From positions 1,054,001-1,118,000 of the forward strand of contig NZ_JAPQES010000001.1 of the NCBI RefSeq assembly GCF_026735165.1: a DNA stretch of 64,000 nucleotides, read 5' to 3'. Positions 17,947 through 26,346 of this stretch are shown here, in pieces. The stretch's first letter is position 1. Each line of letters opens with the position of its first letter. Under the pieces are notes generated by a model. It was not told the origin of the DNA, searched no databases, and worked only from the letters and a program-made list of their open reading frames with translations. Source of the DNA: Clostridium ganghwense. Lineage in GTDB: Bacteria > Bacillota > Clostridia > Clostridiales > Clostridiaceae. The translations under genes were made by a program, and so were the position numbers.

Positions 17947-20859
17947 TTACATAACCTCCTCTCTAATTTTAGCTAGTGCAATCAGTGCACGTTCTGAATC
18001 CTTAATGATATTGGAACCTCCAATATCCAGTAATATATTTTGAATTTCTTCTAATTTATCTCTATATTTAAGTACGAACTTAGGAATAACTTCATACACC
18101 CTATCTTTACTTTTAGAAATTTTATTAGGTAACAATAAGAGAGTTCTTATGTAATACATAAAAAGATCCTCATTTCCATTTCCTAAGTTATCAAGAATTT
18201 TATTCGTTTTATCAGAAATATAAGCTTTCACATCAGAAGAACTATGTTCCAACATTTGAATGATAAACTCTTCAGGAATTAACTCCCCATAAATTGCATC
18301 CAATTTTTTAAGTCCAAAGGAATAAGCTCTAATTACAGGCGAATCAATAATAAGACCATGTAATTTTTTTTGTTTTTCCTGAGGCATATTATCAAAAATC
18401 TCTTCTGCTTTTTTATTAAGTGCAGTTGCCTCTGATTCAAGCATGATTAGCAAAGTTGAAAATCTGTTGTTTAGTTCTTCACTATTTTGCGTGATAATAC
18501 CAAATAATGTTTTAATCATTTTAGATGTACCAGATTCTAAAATACTTATGATTTCAGAATCAGAAGGTAAACTCTTATTTTTGATTGATTCCAAAATAGA
18601 AATAACTTGTTTATTTCTCGATGGAATTGAACTTTTTGCAGGTTCTATAATTATTTCTGTAAGCAAAGACTCTAGATCTTCATATGCAAATGAAAAAATT
18701 ACTTCTTCCACAAATGTCCCTAACCATTCCGGCATCTTTTGTCCTTCATTTAGCACAGCAATCAAATCTGACATTAAATTAAGTTTTTCAGCTTTTGAAA
18801 TATGTTTCGCTTTATCCATTGATATTGAAAGCATGTCTCTGATATCTTCTGAAAGAGTTATGTCCATTTCTGTGAATCTATTTGCATTATTTATAGTGTA
18901 CTTTATAAATTCCACATATTGATCTCCATCTAAAGAAAACAGGTTTTGCTTAAATAATTCCTTCCATTCTTCAAGACTATCTAAGAATAATAAATCTGCC
19001 ACATCTGAAGGTGCAAATAATCCATTTGTGCTTTCAAAGAACTCCATAGCAAGTTCGTGCATTTTCTTATCTGAAGAACCAATTAAAGCAATCATCAATT
19101 CTGAATCAAAGGTATTTAATTGCTCTAACTTGTTTTTAAGAATATCCATGAACATTTCAGCAAGTGGTTCATATGATGCAAGTGCTAAATTAATTAACTG
19201 CTTATATGTAATATTCTCAATTAGCTCATTAGTATTTGGAGAATCTTTCAAGATATAATAACATGCTTTTACCACAGTATTAACCTGTGATTTAAGGGCA
19301 ATATCTACCACAACATCTAAATGATTGTCCCATATTTCCTGCATTAACTCATATCGACCTTCAAGCTTCATTAGTTGGTCATTACTCATCCACTCATCTC
19401 TAGCTTCCCAATTATCCCATCCGACAGGAGCTTTTTCCTTAAAATCATAATATAAATAGTGCTTTATAAACTTATTAAATTGGAAGTTACCACGAAACTT
19501 ACATACATAATCTCCTGGCTTATAACTTATGAAAAGATGTTTCATAGCTTCTATAAATTTATCTGGGTCATTCTTAGCATAAGAATCAATAATTCTTCTC
19601 ACATATCTTTGAAAATAATCTAATTGTTTGTTTCTATCACTACCTTTAAAATAATAAGTTAATCGTGGTGCATCTAAGTAATAGGCTATTTTCCCAATCA
19701 CATCAGCTAATCCATAAGTCTCAGCTTCCTGTAATGTATTTTTAAAATCACCAATTTTAATTCTTATCCCATCTGTGTATGGCCCTATCTTATAACGTTT
19801 TGGAACATCCTTCTTCACAGATTTACGTTGTTCATAATCATAACTGTAGTTATACTCCCTTAATAATCCATAAGAAGCATATCTTCTATATGCAGATCCA
19901 TCTAGTACTTTATCTGGTGAAATTTCCTCACCATCTATACTAATAAGATTCAAATCCATCTCTGGAAGAGATTCACGAATCCACTTTGTCCTATTTTCTT
20001 TTAATTCCTTGTCCATAGCATTTATGTATATATTTGCACATCGCTTTACACCATTTGCATAACTCTCATGTGCCCAATTTATTTCAGATTGAACAAGTTT
20101 TTTTGCTTCTTCAACTAAAATTGAATTATTCATTTTTCCTAACTCTAAAAATAACCCTGATATTACTTCAGCGCTTCCTAACTCGAAAAGTATCTTATAC
20201 ACTTCATTAGAAGGATTCATTGAAAGCAACTGCTTCAAATTCTTTTTTCTCATATAAAGATTGTGATGACTAAGTATATCAGTAATAATTTCATAATATG
20301 CTGTAAGGTCACCCTGTAATTTTAAAATTTCATTTGGATTTTTTGCTAATCTGAAGTCAGAAAACTGAATGTTTTGTGCTTCTATTTTTTGTACGTATTG
20401 CTCATGAGATTGAGAAATAAAATAAGGAAAGCTAACCTGCTGCTCTGGTTCTAACTTTTTAAATTCTTCAACTAAATAGTTGTCATCTGGTTCCTGCCAA
20501 TACCAACCTTTTTTTACCCCTTTTTTATAGTACATTTTGGGGTAATCATCATCATTTCTGTTATAGTATCCACTATCATCTATAATTGTTATAGCTTCAA
20601 AAGAAGGTAAGTGCCCATCCTTCCCTTTAAATACAGCATAGCTTGTATACTCAACATCATCATCAAGTATATAACTTGCAGAATTATAATCATAATAATC
20701 ATCATCATTTTCTGTACTTTCAAACTCATGTTGTCCATAGAAAATAACAAAACTAGGGTTATCGTTTTTATCCCATCCCCATAAGACTATATTTCTTAAT
20801 GGATTATACTCCTTTTTCCATATTTTTTTTAACACCTTAGGTTTTTCAAACTTTGACAT
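17947..20859 (-). CDS. Large alpha-solenoid (ARM/HEAT-like) protein, first gene of the retron operon
   Basis: 970 residues. The N-terminal 130 residues are rich in Tyr, Asp and Trp (NIVLWGWDKNDNPSFVIFYG) and may form a small beta domain. The rest is almost all helical, with repeated 30-45-residue helix pairs such as NLALASYEPLAEMFMDILKN and MQEIWDNHLDVVVDIALKSQ, typical of HEAT/ARM solenoids. No catalytic motif is visible. It sits 1 base before the SWIM gene and is followed by the RT, so the three form one operon. It is probably a scaffold or sensor of the retron defence complex. Confidence 0.75.
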   Translation of the reverse strand: MSKFEKPKVLKKIWKKEYNPLRNIVLWGWDKNDNPSFVIFYGQHEFESTENDDDYYDYNSASYILDDDVEYTSYAVFKGKDGHLPSFEAITIIDDSGYYNRNDDDYPKMYYKKGVKKGWYWQEPDDNYLVEEFKKLEPEQQVSFPYFISQSHEQYVQKIEAQNIQFSDFRLAKNPNEILKLQGDLTAYYEIITDILSHHNLYMRKKNLKQLLSMNPSNEVYKILFELGSAEVISGLFLELGKMNNSILVEEAKKLVQSEINWAHESYANGVKRCANIYINAMDKELKENRTKWIRESLPEMDLNLISIDGEEISPDKVLDGSAYRRYASYGLLREYNYSYDYEQRKSVKKDVPKRYKIGPYTDGIRIKIGDFKNTLQEAETYGLADVIGKIAYYLDAPRLTYYFKGSDRNKQLDYFQRYVRRIIDSYAKNDPDKFIEAMKHLFISYKPGDYVCKFRGNFQFNKFIKHYLYYDFKEKAPVGWDNWEARDEWMSNDQLMKLEGRYELMQEIWDNHLDVVVDIALKSQVNTVVKACYYILKDSPNTNELIENITYKQLINLALASYEPLAEMFMDILKNKLEQLNTFDSELMIALIGSSDKKMHELAMEFFESTNGLFAPSDVADLLFLDSLEEWKELFKQNLFSLDGDQYVEFIKYTINNANRFTEMDITLSEDIRDMLSISMDKAKHISKAEKLNLMSDLIAVLNEGQKMPEWLGTFVEEVIFSFAYEDLESLLTEIIIEPAKSSIPSRNKQVISILESIKNKSLPSDSEIISILESGTSKMIKTLFGIITQNSEELNNRFSTLLIMLESEATALNKKAEEIFDNMPQEKQKKLHGLIIDSPVIRAYSFGLKKLDAIYGELIPEEFIIQMLEHSSSDVKAYISDKTNKILDNLGNGNEDLFMYYIRTLLLLPNKISKSKDRVYEVIPKFVLKYRDKLEEIQNILLDIGGSNIIKDSERALIALAKIREEVM

Positions 20860-21405
20860 AGTAGTAAACCACCTTACTCCTTTATTTTAAATGTCTTATA
20901 TATATTCTTATTTATGTTAAATACTTCTTACATATCTACAACTTTAACATTATGTCCTTTATTTGGATTACCATTTTTTATGATTTATTATAGCATAACT
21001 ATTCAGCTTAAAACAATAAATCGCACCAGATTTCTCCAATACGATTATTATGTATTCGTGGGTTTTAATGGTGGAGGCGAAATATACTATGTGAAATCCA
21101 CCAATGCTTATACTTAGATCTTTATAAGGGGACAGGCTCCTTACAAAACTGGAACAGTTTTTTTGTTGCTAAATGTAAAATAATGCAAGTGTTTTTACTC
21201 ATTTAAAGCTTACTAATATCAGAATAGTCTCTTCATTAATAATTCATTTATCTTATTTTCATTTTTTAAATCTCATTACCCGAAACTGAATTTATTTCCT
21301 TTTCAATAAATTCCAAAAATATGCTACCTATTTTTCTATACATTTATACTCTCTCATCAATATTATTGTACAGTTTCCATTTAAACTAGCCTGATTTATA
21401 TTATC
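20860..21405. other. 546-base stretch without a convincing gene: retron promoter side and dyads
   Basis: It holds the retron operon promoter (20987-21016), a dyad GGTGGA/TCCACC around 21069-21102, TAAGG/CCTTA around GGGGACAGG (about 21124-21142), and a hairpin AAAACTG/CAGTTTT (21145-21161) followed by T residues, a likely terminator on the plus strand. The single longer open frame here (plus, 20914-21117) has no ribosome site. Confidence 0.5.
20987..21016 (-). promoter_or_regulatory. Promoter of the retron operon
   Basis: TTGTTT (21011-21016), 18 bases, TATAAT (20987-20992) with TGC directly before it, an extended -10 box. About 120 bases of leader precede the ATG at 20859. Confidence 0.5.
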
Positions 21406-21939
21406 CTAAGAATTCAATATTATCTTCTTAATTTCAATAACACTATTCGATATATCATTATTTTCTATAAAATAACCTATTTCATCTTTTATTTTATTTA
21501 TTTCTTTTTGATCCTTTTGCATTCTAATTTTAAATTCTTCTAAATTTTTACCACCTCTTTTTTTATATCTTTCAATTAATTTCATAGTATCAACAGTTAA
21601 TAGAATCACTACTAAATTATCTATATTATTTTTTAATTTCAAATATCCTTCAGGATCTATTGGCATAATATAAGTTTCTTTGTTAGAAATATCATTTGGA
21701 ATTCCATATTTATACTCTCTACATTCTATTTCAAATTTTCTGGTTGCTAATATTCTATTTTTTTTCTCTAATTCATTATATTCTTCTTCACTTACAAATA
21801 TATAATCTTTCTCCTCTTTTCCCTCTCGCTCAGATCTGGTCGTATACTGCTTAATCCCCCTAATTCCATACATTTCTTTAATCATATCAACAACAGTACT
21901 TTTTCCTACGCAACTTAATCCTATAATGCAAAATATCAT
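21406..21939 (-). CDS. Guanylate-kinase-like P-loop kinase
   Basis: 177 residues. GLSCVGKST (7-15) is the Walker A loop, with Cys where guanylate kinase has Gly or Ser. YTTRSEREGKEEKDYIFVSEEEY (about 37-59) is the nucleotide-binding block of guanylate kinase (TTR-R-GE-DY-FV). The lid and C-terminus are shorter and divergent, so it is a paralogue, not the housekeeping enzyme. It likely phosphorylates a nucleoside monophosphate or a modified one. Its start follows the radical SAM stop by 3 bases, so the two form one operon. Both sit at the right end of the element as accessory cargo. Confidence 0.8.
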   Translation of the reverse strand: MIFCIIGLSCVGKSTVVDMIKEMYGIRGIKQYTTRSEREGKEEKDYIFVSEEEYNELEKKNRILATRKFEIECREYKYGIPNDISNKETYIMPIDPEGYLKLKNNIDNLVVILLTVDTMKLIERYKKRGGKNLEEFKIRMQKDQKEINKIKDEIGYFIENNDISNSVIEIKKIILNS

Positions 21940-21942
21940 ACT

Positions 21943-23349
21943 CTATTCCTCCATAATCTCAAATGGTAACATTTCACTTCTAGATGTATTCTCAATAATA
22001 TCTTTCTTTAGTTTTTCATAATCAGTAAATCTAGAAAAATATGATATTGATTTTAAATCAAAATAGTCATCAATATTCATATATTCTCTAGATATTTCCA
22101 AAGATAATTTTTCAGATTCTTTCAAATCTATTTCATTACTTAAATCTATAAATGTATATCCATATTCGTCCACTCTATCAATATCGACCATTTTTTCACT
22201 GAATTTTTCTATGCTTCTTACAAACTCTTTTGTATACTCTCCATTTCTATATATTATTAATGGATTTATTGATACTCCTTTTATATATTTCTTATTTTTA
22301 TTTAACCAATCTAACGTTTCTTCAAGTGTTTCTCTGTTTTCTCCTGGATACAGTAATATATTAAGTTTTACCCAAATATTATTGTTATGAGCTTTTTTTA
22401 CTATCTCCTCAGCTTTTTTTAAATATTTATCTATATTCTTTGTCTTATTCATTCTTACCAACTGTGTATAGGATGCTGATTCAAGCCCTAAATCAATTAC
22501 TTTTAGCCCTGATTTTGATAATAAAGATAATGTTTCTTTATTTAATGTGTCTACCCTTGTTTCAAATCTCCATTTAAACTTAGCTCTATGTTCATTATAC
22601 ATTCTATAAAATTTTTCAGTCCATTCTATTGTTGGATTAAAAATTGCTGCCTGAAAATAAAAATTTAATTCATCCTCTTTATAAATTTTGCAAGTCAATA
22701 TTGCTTCTTTCATTATATTTTCAGGATTTTTAGGTAATAATGCTTTCTGCCTATTTTCTAAACAAAATTCACAGCCTCTTCCACACCCCCTAGATATTTC
22801 TATACACGGTTGATATTTTTCATACTGATAAAGCAATTTGTAGTTAAACTCATTAAAGACTTGTACTTCCTCTTGATAATGCTCGTCTATATTTTTCCAA
22901 TTTTCTACATGTAAACAATGTTCTATATATTTATCCCCATATCCTTTAGCAAAAAAATCAACCTTATTCAATCTTTCTTTAAGCCAATTAATATTGTTAT
23001 CTACAACCCATCTTCCTCCAAATATTATTTTTATTTCCCTGTTTTCTTTCTTTATTTTTTCTACCATTTCTTCAGCCCATGATAAAGAAATAAAACTTGG
23101 TACAGATATAAAAACAGGATATTTTAACTTTTTAATATCTATTCCAAAAGATTTTATATCTTGTATAACGATATCAACATTTTTATAATCACCTTGAATC
23201 ATTTTTACATTTTCATATCCCTTGTTATACAAAATTGTTGCCAACCCTAATAATCCATAATTTAAATATAGGTTTAATTCATTCATAGGATTAAATTGTT
23301 TCTTTGGTTTTTTCATACCAGCTGCTATCATTAATATTGGTTGCTTCAT
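21943..23349 (-). CDS. Radical SAM protein with N-terminal B12-binding-like domain
   Basis: 468 residues. Residues 30-140 resemble a cobalamin-binding Rossmann region (YGLLGLATILYNKGYENVKM, then IKIIFGGRWV), without a clear DxHxxG motif. The radical SAM barrel carries SRGCGRGCEFC, with Cys189, Cys193 and Cys196 holding the [4Fe-4S] cluster. Later blocks, WRFETRVDTL and KVIDLGLESAS, fit the B12-dependent radical SAM family. It generates a 5'-deoxyadenosyl radical, possibly for methylation or ring rearrangement. The substrate is unknown. The partner guanylate-kinase-like gene suggests a nucleotide substrate, which is inference. The ATG start has AGAGGAG before it. Confidence 0.85.
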   Translation of the reverse strand: MKQPILMIAAGMKKPKKQFNPMNELNLYLNYGLLGLATILYNKGYENVKMIQGDYKNVDIVIQDIKSFGIDIKKLKYPVFISVPSFISLSWAEEMVEKIKKENREIKIIFGGRWVVDNNINWLKERLNKVDFFAKGYGDKYIEHCLHVENWKNIDEHYQEEVQVFNEFNYKLLYQYEKYQPCIEISRGCGRGCEFCLENRQKALLPKNPENIMKEAILTCKIYKEDELNFYFQAAIFNPTIEWTEKFYRMYNEHRAKFKWRFETRVDTLNKETLSLLSKSGLKVIDLGLESASYTQLVRMNKTKNIDKYLKKAEEIVKKAHNNNIWVKLNILLYPGENRETLEETLDWLNKNKKYIKGVSINPLIIYRNGEYTKEFVRSIEKFSEKMVDIDRVDEYGYTFIDLSNEIDLKESEKLSLEISREYMNIDDYFDLKSISYFSRFTDYEKLKKDIIENTSRSEMLPFEIMEE

Positions 23350-23790
23350 ATATTTACTCCTCTATATTTAGTTAGTTTTAAAATTTATTAAACTTCAAAA
23401 CCTATACTTTATCCTTTGATATTTTTATTCACCTTTCTTGATAACTAACTCTTTTTCACGTAAAATTCTGCATTAAAATAATTATCTCCCCTCTTTCTAG
23501 CGTATTTTCCTATTTACTATCCATAGATTTAAGGCAACAATACTTCTTTTCTACAAAAACTAAAATTACTTTTATTTTTAATTGTCACTCCAAAACTTTA
23601 AATCATCTATTTATAGCAATTTTTTATTTTATAAATAAGTATAATATAAAAATTTAACTATCAATACATATTGTATCAAATTTTTCTTAATATTCCTTAA
23701 GGTTTTTCAAAAAATAAAAGCTATCTATGATCAGATAAATTCTACTACTCTTAATATATTTTATGTACTCTCCTCCCCCCTTCACCCCAC
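23350..23790. other. Right-end stretch of the element with no gene
   Basis: About 440 very AT-rich bases between the radical SAM start and attR, ending in a C-rich patch. I find no open frame with a ribosome site. It presumably holds the radical SAM promoter. Confidence 0.5.
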
Positions 23791-23812
23791 GACCTATATC
23801 GTCTATAACGGG
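23791..23812. repeat. attR: right attachment site of the element
   Basis: Arm GACCTATATCGTCTA (23791-23805) and core CGGG (23809-23812). The arm is the inverted match of the attL arm at 12 of 15 positions outside small gaps (shared GACC, ATA and CGTCTA blocks). Bases right of the core belong to manC. Confidence 0.78.
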
Positions 23813-24069
23813 GTCTCCTTGTTAGTAGGTTCAACAAATATATTATCCTTATTTATTTCAGGTAATTCTTCACTAACTTTATCTATATAGTCTTTATTAG
23901 TAACCACACATATATTTTCTTTATTAACTAAAGGAGTTATTCTATCAACGGTATTCCGTAAAAAACTCTTTTCATTTATTACTTCCAAAAACTGCTTTGG
24001 ACTTTTCTCACGAGATAATGGAAATAGTCTTGTCCCTTTTCCACCGGCCAATATTAGTGCATATATCAC
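23803..24069 (-). CDS. manC: Mannose-1-phosphate guanylyltransferase, N-terminal part (gene split by the element)
   Basis: The first 88 codons of ManC, beginning MIYALILAGGKGTRLFPLSR. GGKGTRLFPLS is the GTP/mannose-1-phosphate loop, and SPKQFL follows. It ends VEPTNKETP and then runs into element DNA, adding Leu and a stop. I chose the GTG at 24067-24069, 9 bases after GGAG. An ATG 5 codons upstream is inside that ribosome site. The remaining 270 residues are at 5659-6474. After excision the gene would encode about 357 residues, the usual size of the single-domain enzyme. Confidence 0.87.
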   Translation of the reverse strand: MIYALILAGGKGTRLFPLSREKSPKQFLEVINEKSFLRNTVDRITPLVNKENICVVTNKDYIDKVSEELPEINKDNIFVEPTNKETPL

Positions 24070-24158
24070 TAAAACACACTCCATCTTAATTGTTTATACT
24101 CTATACTATGTGGGAAATACTGTATGGGTGAATGTTAAATTTATTGGTAATCAAATCC

Positions 24159-24187
24159 TTGTATTCAAATAAAATTCATGTTATAAT
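24159..24187 (+). promoter_or_regulatory. Promoter of the fluoride exporter gene
   Basis: TTGTAT (24159-24164), 17 bases, TATAAT (24182-24187). It lies about 20 bases before the riboswitch aptamer. Confidence 0.65.
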
Positions 24188-24205
24188 TTCATGGTTAAAT
24201 TAAAA

Positions 24206-24336
24206 ATGGGCATGAAGTTGCCCTTGGAGAAATCCTAAACCACTTAATAGGTTATACTCTATTAAGTTAATAACTTCTACAAATTAGCATATACATATGT
24301 TTTTATGTACATGCTAATTTGTAGAAGTTTTTTTAT
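24206..24336 (+). promoter_or_regulatory. Fluoride riboswitch (crcB motif) with terminator
   Basis: The aptamer starts with GGGC-ATGAAGTT-GCCC (24208-24223), the nnnn-AUGnnGUU-nnnn hairpin of the crcB RNA. A small GGA/TCC hairpin, TAAACC, a stem CTTAATAG/CTATTAAG and AACTTCTAC follow. AACTTC pairs back with GAAGTT as the pseudoknot expected of this class. The expression platform is an 18-bp hairpin, 24273-24290 with 24311-24328, followed by T residues. Its 5' arm overlaps the aptamer end. Fluoride binding should block the terminator and switch the downstream CLC gene on. Confidence 0.8.
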
Positions 24337-24370
24337 TATTTGTTTTAAAAATGCAAGGGGGTACTATTAC

Positions 24371-25681
24371 ATGAGAAAAATATTAGAAAATTACACAAAC
24401 AAAGATTTTAAACATTTTAACGCCATTATATTCTTTATTAAATGGTTAGTATTAGCTTCCTTAGTTGCTGTGCCATCTGGAATGCTATCTGCTTTCTTTT
24501 TGATATCACTTAGTAAAGTAACTAGTATCAGAGAGATTCATCCTAACATTATATTTCTACTTCCAATAGGTGGTGCCTTAGTCAGCTTCATATACATGAA
24601 GTGGGGAAAAAATAGCAGCAAGGGGAATAATCTAATTATTGAGCAAGTAGAACATGGAATTAAAAAAGAAGAATCTGTTCCTTCAAGACTAGCTCCACTT
24701 ACCTTGTTTGGAACAATAATCACTCACTTATTTGGAGGATCTGCTGGAAGAGAAGGTACTGCTATTCAAATGGGTGGAAGTGTAGCAGATACAGTTGCTA
24801 GATTGTTAAAAATTAATAAGGAAGATAGAAGAATATTATTACTTTGCGGTATAAGCAGTGGTTTCGGTTCTGTATTTGGAACTCCTCTTGCTGGAACAAT
24901 TTTTGCAATGGAAGTAATAGCAATAGGTAAAATGCATTCCTATGCATTTATTCCCTGCTTCATATCCGCTTTTGTATCAAATGAAGTATGTTTAGCATTA
25001 GGCGCTACACACTCACATTATCAAATGATACAAATTCCTGAGATGTCTTTTGTTGTTTTAATTAAGGTTATAATTGCATCTATTTGTTTTGGACTTGGAA
25101 GTATCTTATTCAGTGAACTTACTTATTTTTTCAAAAAAACTTTTGGTAAAATTACTAAGAATCAAGCATATAGAAGTTTAATAGGCGGTACAATAATTAT
25201 TATTTTAGTTTTCATATTAAATACTAGAGATTATTTAGGTTTAGGACTTCCAATGATAGATAAATCTTTAAAAGAACCAGTAGCACTACCAACATTTTTC
25301 TTTAAAACTTTATTTACTTCAATAACATTAGGTGCTGGGTACCAAGGTGGAGAAGTTACTCCGTTATTCTTCATAGGTTCAACTTTAGGTAATGCTTTAG
25401 GGCAACTACTGAATATGTCCCCTTACTTTTTAGCTAGTTTAGGCTTTGTAGCTCTATTTGCAGGTGCAACTAATACACCTTTAGCTTGTTTTGTTATGGG
25501 CTTAGAACTATTCCATGGACAAGGAATACCCTTTTTGTTTATTTCTTGTATAATAAGTTACCTATTCTCTGGTCACCATGGTATTTACGGTTCTCAAACA
25601 ATATGTGCTCCTAAATATTCATGGCTTAAACTACCTGAAAACTCAACATTGTCATCTTTAAAAACTAAAAAGTGCTCGTAA
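24371..25681 (+). CDS. CLC-type fluoride/proton antiporter
   Basis: 436 residues with about 10-12 membrane helices of the CLC chloride channel/antiporter fold. GREGTAIQMGG (near residue 125) is the gating-glutamate block. The usual selectivity motif GSGIP is replaced by GNNLI (near residue 80, GKNSSKGNNLIIEQ), as in the fluoride-specific CLC-F branch. A fluoride riboswitch precedes it, so it exports fluoride in exchange for protons. I start at the ATG at 24371 behind AAGGGGG. An upstream ATG at 24305 is inside the terminator hairpin. Confidence 0.88.
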   Translation: MRKILENYTNKDFKHFNAIIFFIKWLVLASLVAVPSGMLSAFFLISLSKVTSIREIHPNIIFLLPIGGALVSFIYMKWGKNSSKGNNLIIEQVEHGIKKEESVPSRLAPLTLFGTIITHLFGGSAGREGTAIQMGGSVADTVARLLKINKEDRRILLLCGISSGFGSVFGTPLAGTIFAMEVIAIGKMHSYAFIPCFISAFVSNEVCLALGATHSHYQMIQIPEMSFVVLIKVIIASICFGLGSILFSELTYFFKKTFGKITKNQAYRSLIGGTIIIILVFILNTRDYLGLGLPMIDKSLKEPVALPTFFFKTLFTSITLGAGYQGGEVTPLFFIGSTLGNALGQLLNMSPYFLASLGFVALFAGATNTPLACFVMGLELFHGQGIPFLFISCIISYLFSGHHGIYGSQTICAPKYSWLKLPENSTLSSLKTKKCS

Positions 25682-25705
25682 AATTTTATTTTAAACATAA
25701 AAAAG

Positions 25706-25738
25706 CCTCCAGCATATTATTTATTTATATTCTGGAGG
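25706..25738. terminator. Terminator between the convergent CLC and 120-residue protein genes
   Basis: CCTCCAG (25706-25712) pairs with CTGGAGG (25732-25738), extended by ATAT/ATAT. It overlaps the last codons of the minus-strand gene at 25717. Confidence 0.6.
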
Positions 25739-26079
25739 TGTTCTCTTAATGTAGGTGCATTTTCATTTTCATAGTTAGGCATTACATACATATGAACTTT
25801 TTTATTCTTACCATCTGTAACCTTTTTACTAAATTCCTCTATTTCAACTTTAAATTTATCCATATCTATTTTATTAATTTTCCCAATCAGCATATACTTT
25901 GCAAAAGTTTTTTCATCTACAAAGGCTTCAAAAAAAGTTATTTCCTCATTATTTGTTAACTTATATCCTTCTTTTCTTATCATTTTATTTAACACATTCT
26001 CTATTCTTTGCTTTTCTAAATTAAAATATTTTAATGCTTTTTCTCCTTTTTCTGTATATGTTACTAATATTTCTTTCAT
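25717..26079 (-). CDS. Hypothetical 120-residue cytoplasmic protein
   Basis: A charged, soluble protein beginning MKEILVTYTEKGEKALKYF, rich in Lys and Glu, with an alternating helix/strand pattern and no known motif. Its ATG directly follows the stop of the small membrane protein at 26080-26346, so the two are one operon and probably work together. The opening TYTEKGEKAL recalls winged-helix ends of PadR/ArsR-type regulators, but I cannot assign it. The last codons lie in a terminator hairpin. Confidence 0.6.
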   Translation of the reverse strand: MKEILVTYTEKGEKALKYFNLEKQRIENVLNKMIRKEGYKLTNNEEITFFEAFVDEKTFAKYMLIGKINKIDMDKFKVEIEEFSKKVTDGKNKKVHMYVMPNYENENAPTLREHLQNINK

Positions 26080-26346
26080 TTATAACTCCTCCTTTGAATA
26101 TTCATTAAACATTTCCTCAACTTCAGTTCTAGTTTCCGCCATAATCTTTTTATTTTGTTTTAAAAGAAATATAACAAGCACTATAAGAGGGATAACATAG
26201 TATTTCTCTAATTGAGGAACTTGTTCGATATTCAATGTATATATTAAATAAAATGTAAGTAATGCTGCTGCATTAGTGATTGCTATTTCTATTAGACTTA
26301 TTTTAAAACTTGCTTTTTTTAATATTTTCTCCATTTTTTCTTTCAT
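26080..26346 (-). CDS. Small membrane protein
   Basis: 88 residues with two membrane helices (about 18-40, LIEIAITNAAALLTFYLIY, and 50-64, YVIPLIVLVIFLL) and charged ends. The C-terminus (ETRTEVEEMFNEYSKEEL) is acidic. No family is recognised. It is the first gene of a pair with the 120-residue protein; the stop and next start abut. A role in envelope stress or as membrane anchor for its partner is possible. Confidence 0.6.
   Translation of the reverse strand: MKEKMEKILKKASFKISLIEIAITNAAALLTFYLIYTLNIEQVPQLEKYYVIPLIVLVIFLLKQNKKIMAETRTEVEEMFNEYSKEEL

Larger units (their letters stand above)
6472..23812. mobile_element. 17.3-kb serine-recombinase integrative element inserted in manC
   Basis: The left end cuts manC at 6472-6475 and the right end at 23809-23812, both at CGGG. 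The reading frames on the two sides join exactly (KETP|TATCIGL). The element carries its own large serine recombinase next to attL, a coupled 48-residue protein, a giant hybrid kinase, a three-gene retron with its RNA, and a guanylate-kinase-like/radical-SAM pair. I see no phage structural, replication or conjugation genes, so it is a satellite-like or mobilisable island rather than a prophage or ICE. Its genes are all on the minus strand, the same direction as manC. Confidence 0.88.

Noticed and set aside
20914-21117. 67-codon plus-strand open frame as a gene
   Set aside because: No ribosome site, odd composition, and it overlaps the promoter of the retron operon on the other strand.
21943-23349. 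Radical SAM protein as a prokaryotic viperin
   Set aside because: It is over 100 residues too long, has an extra N-terminal cobalamin-like domain, and lacks the viperin block around the CxxxCxxC motif.
6472-23812. Prophage or conjugative element
   Set aside because: No capsid, terminase, lysis, replication, relaxase or secretion gene is present among the cargo.
25706-25738. Third copy of the element's 52-bp repeat
   Set aside because: It shares only the CCTCCAGCATAT-like stem start; the rest differs and it lies outside the element, so it is an ordinary terminator.
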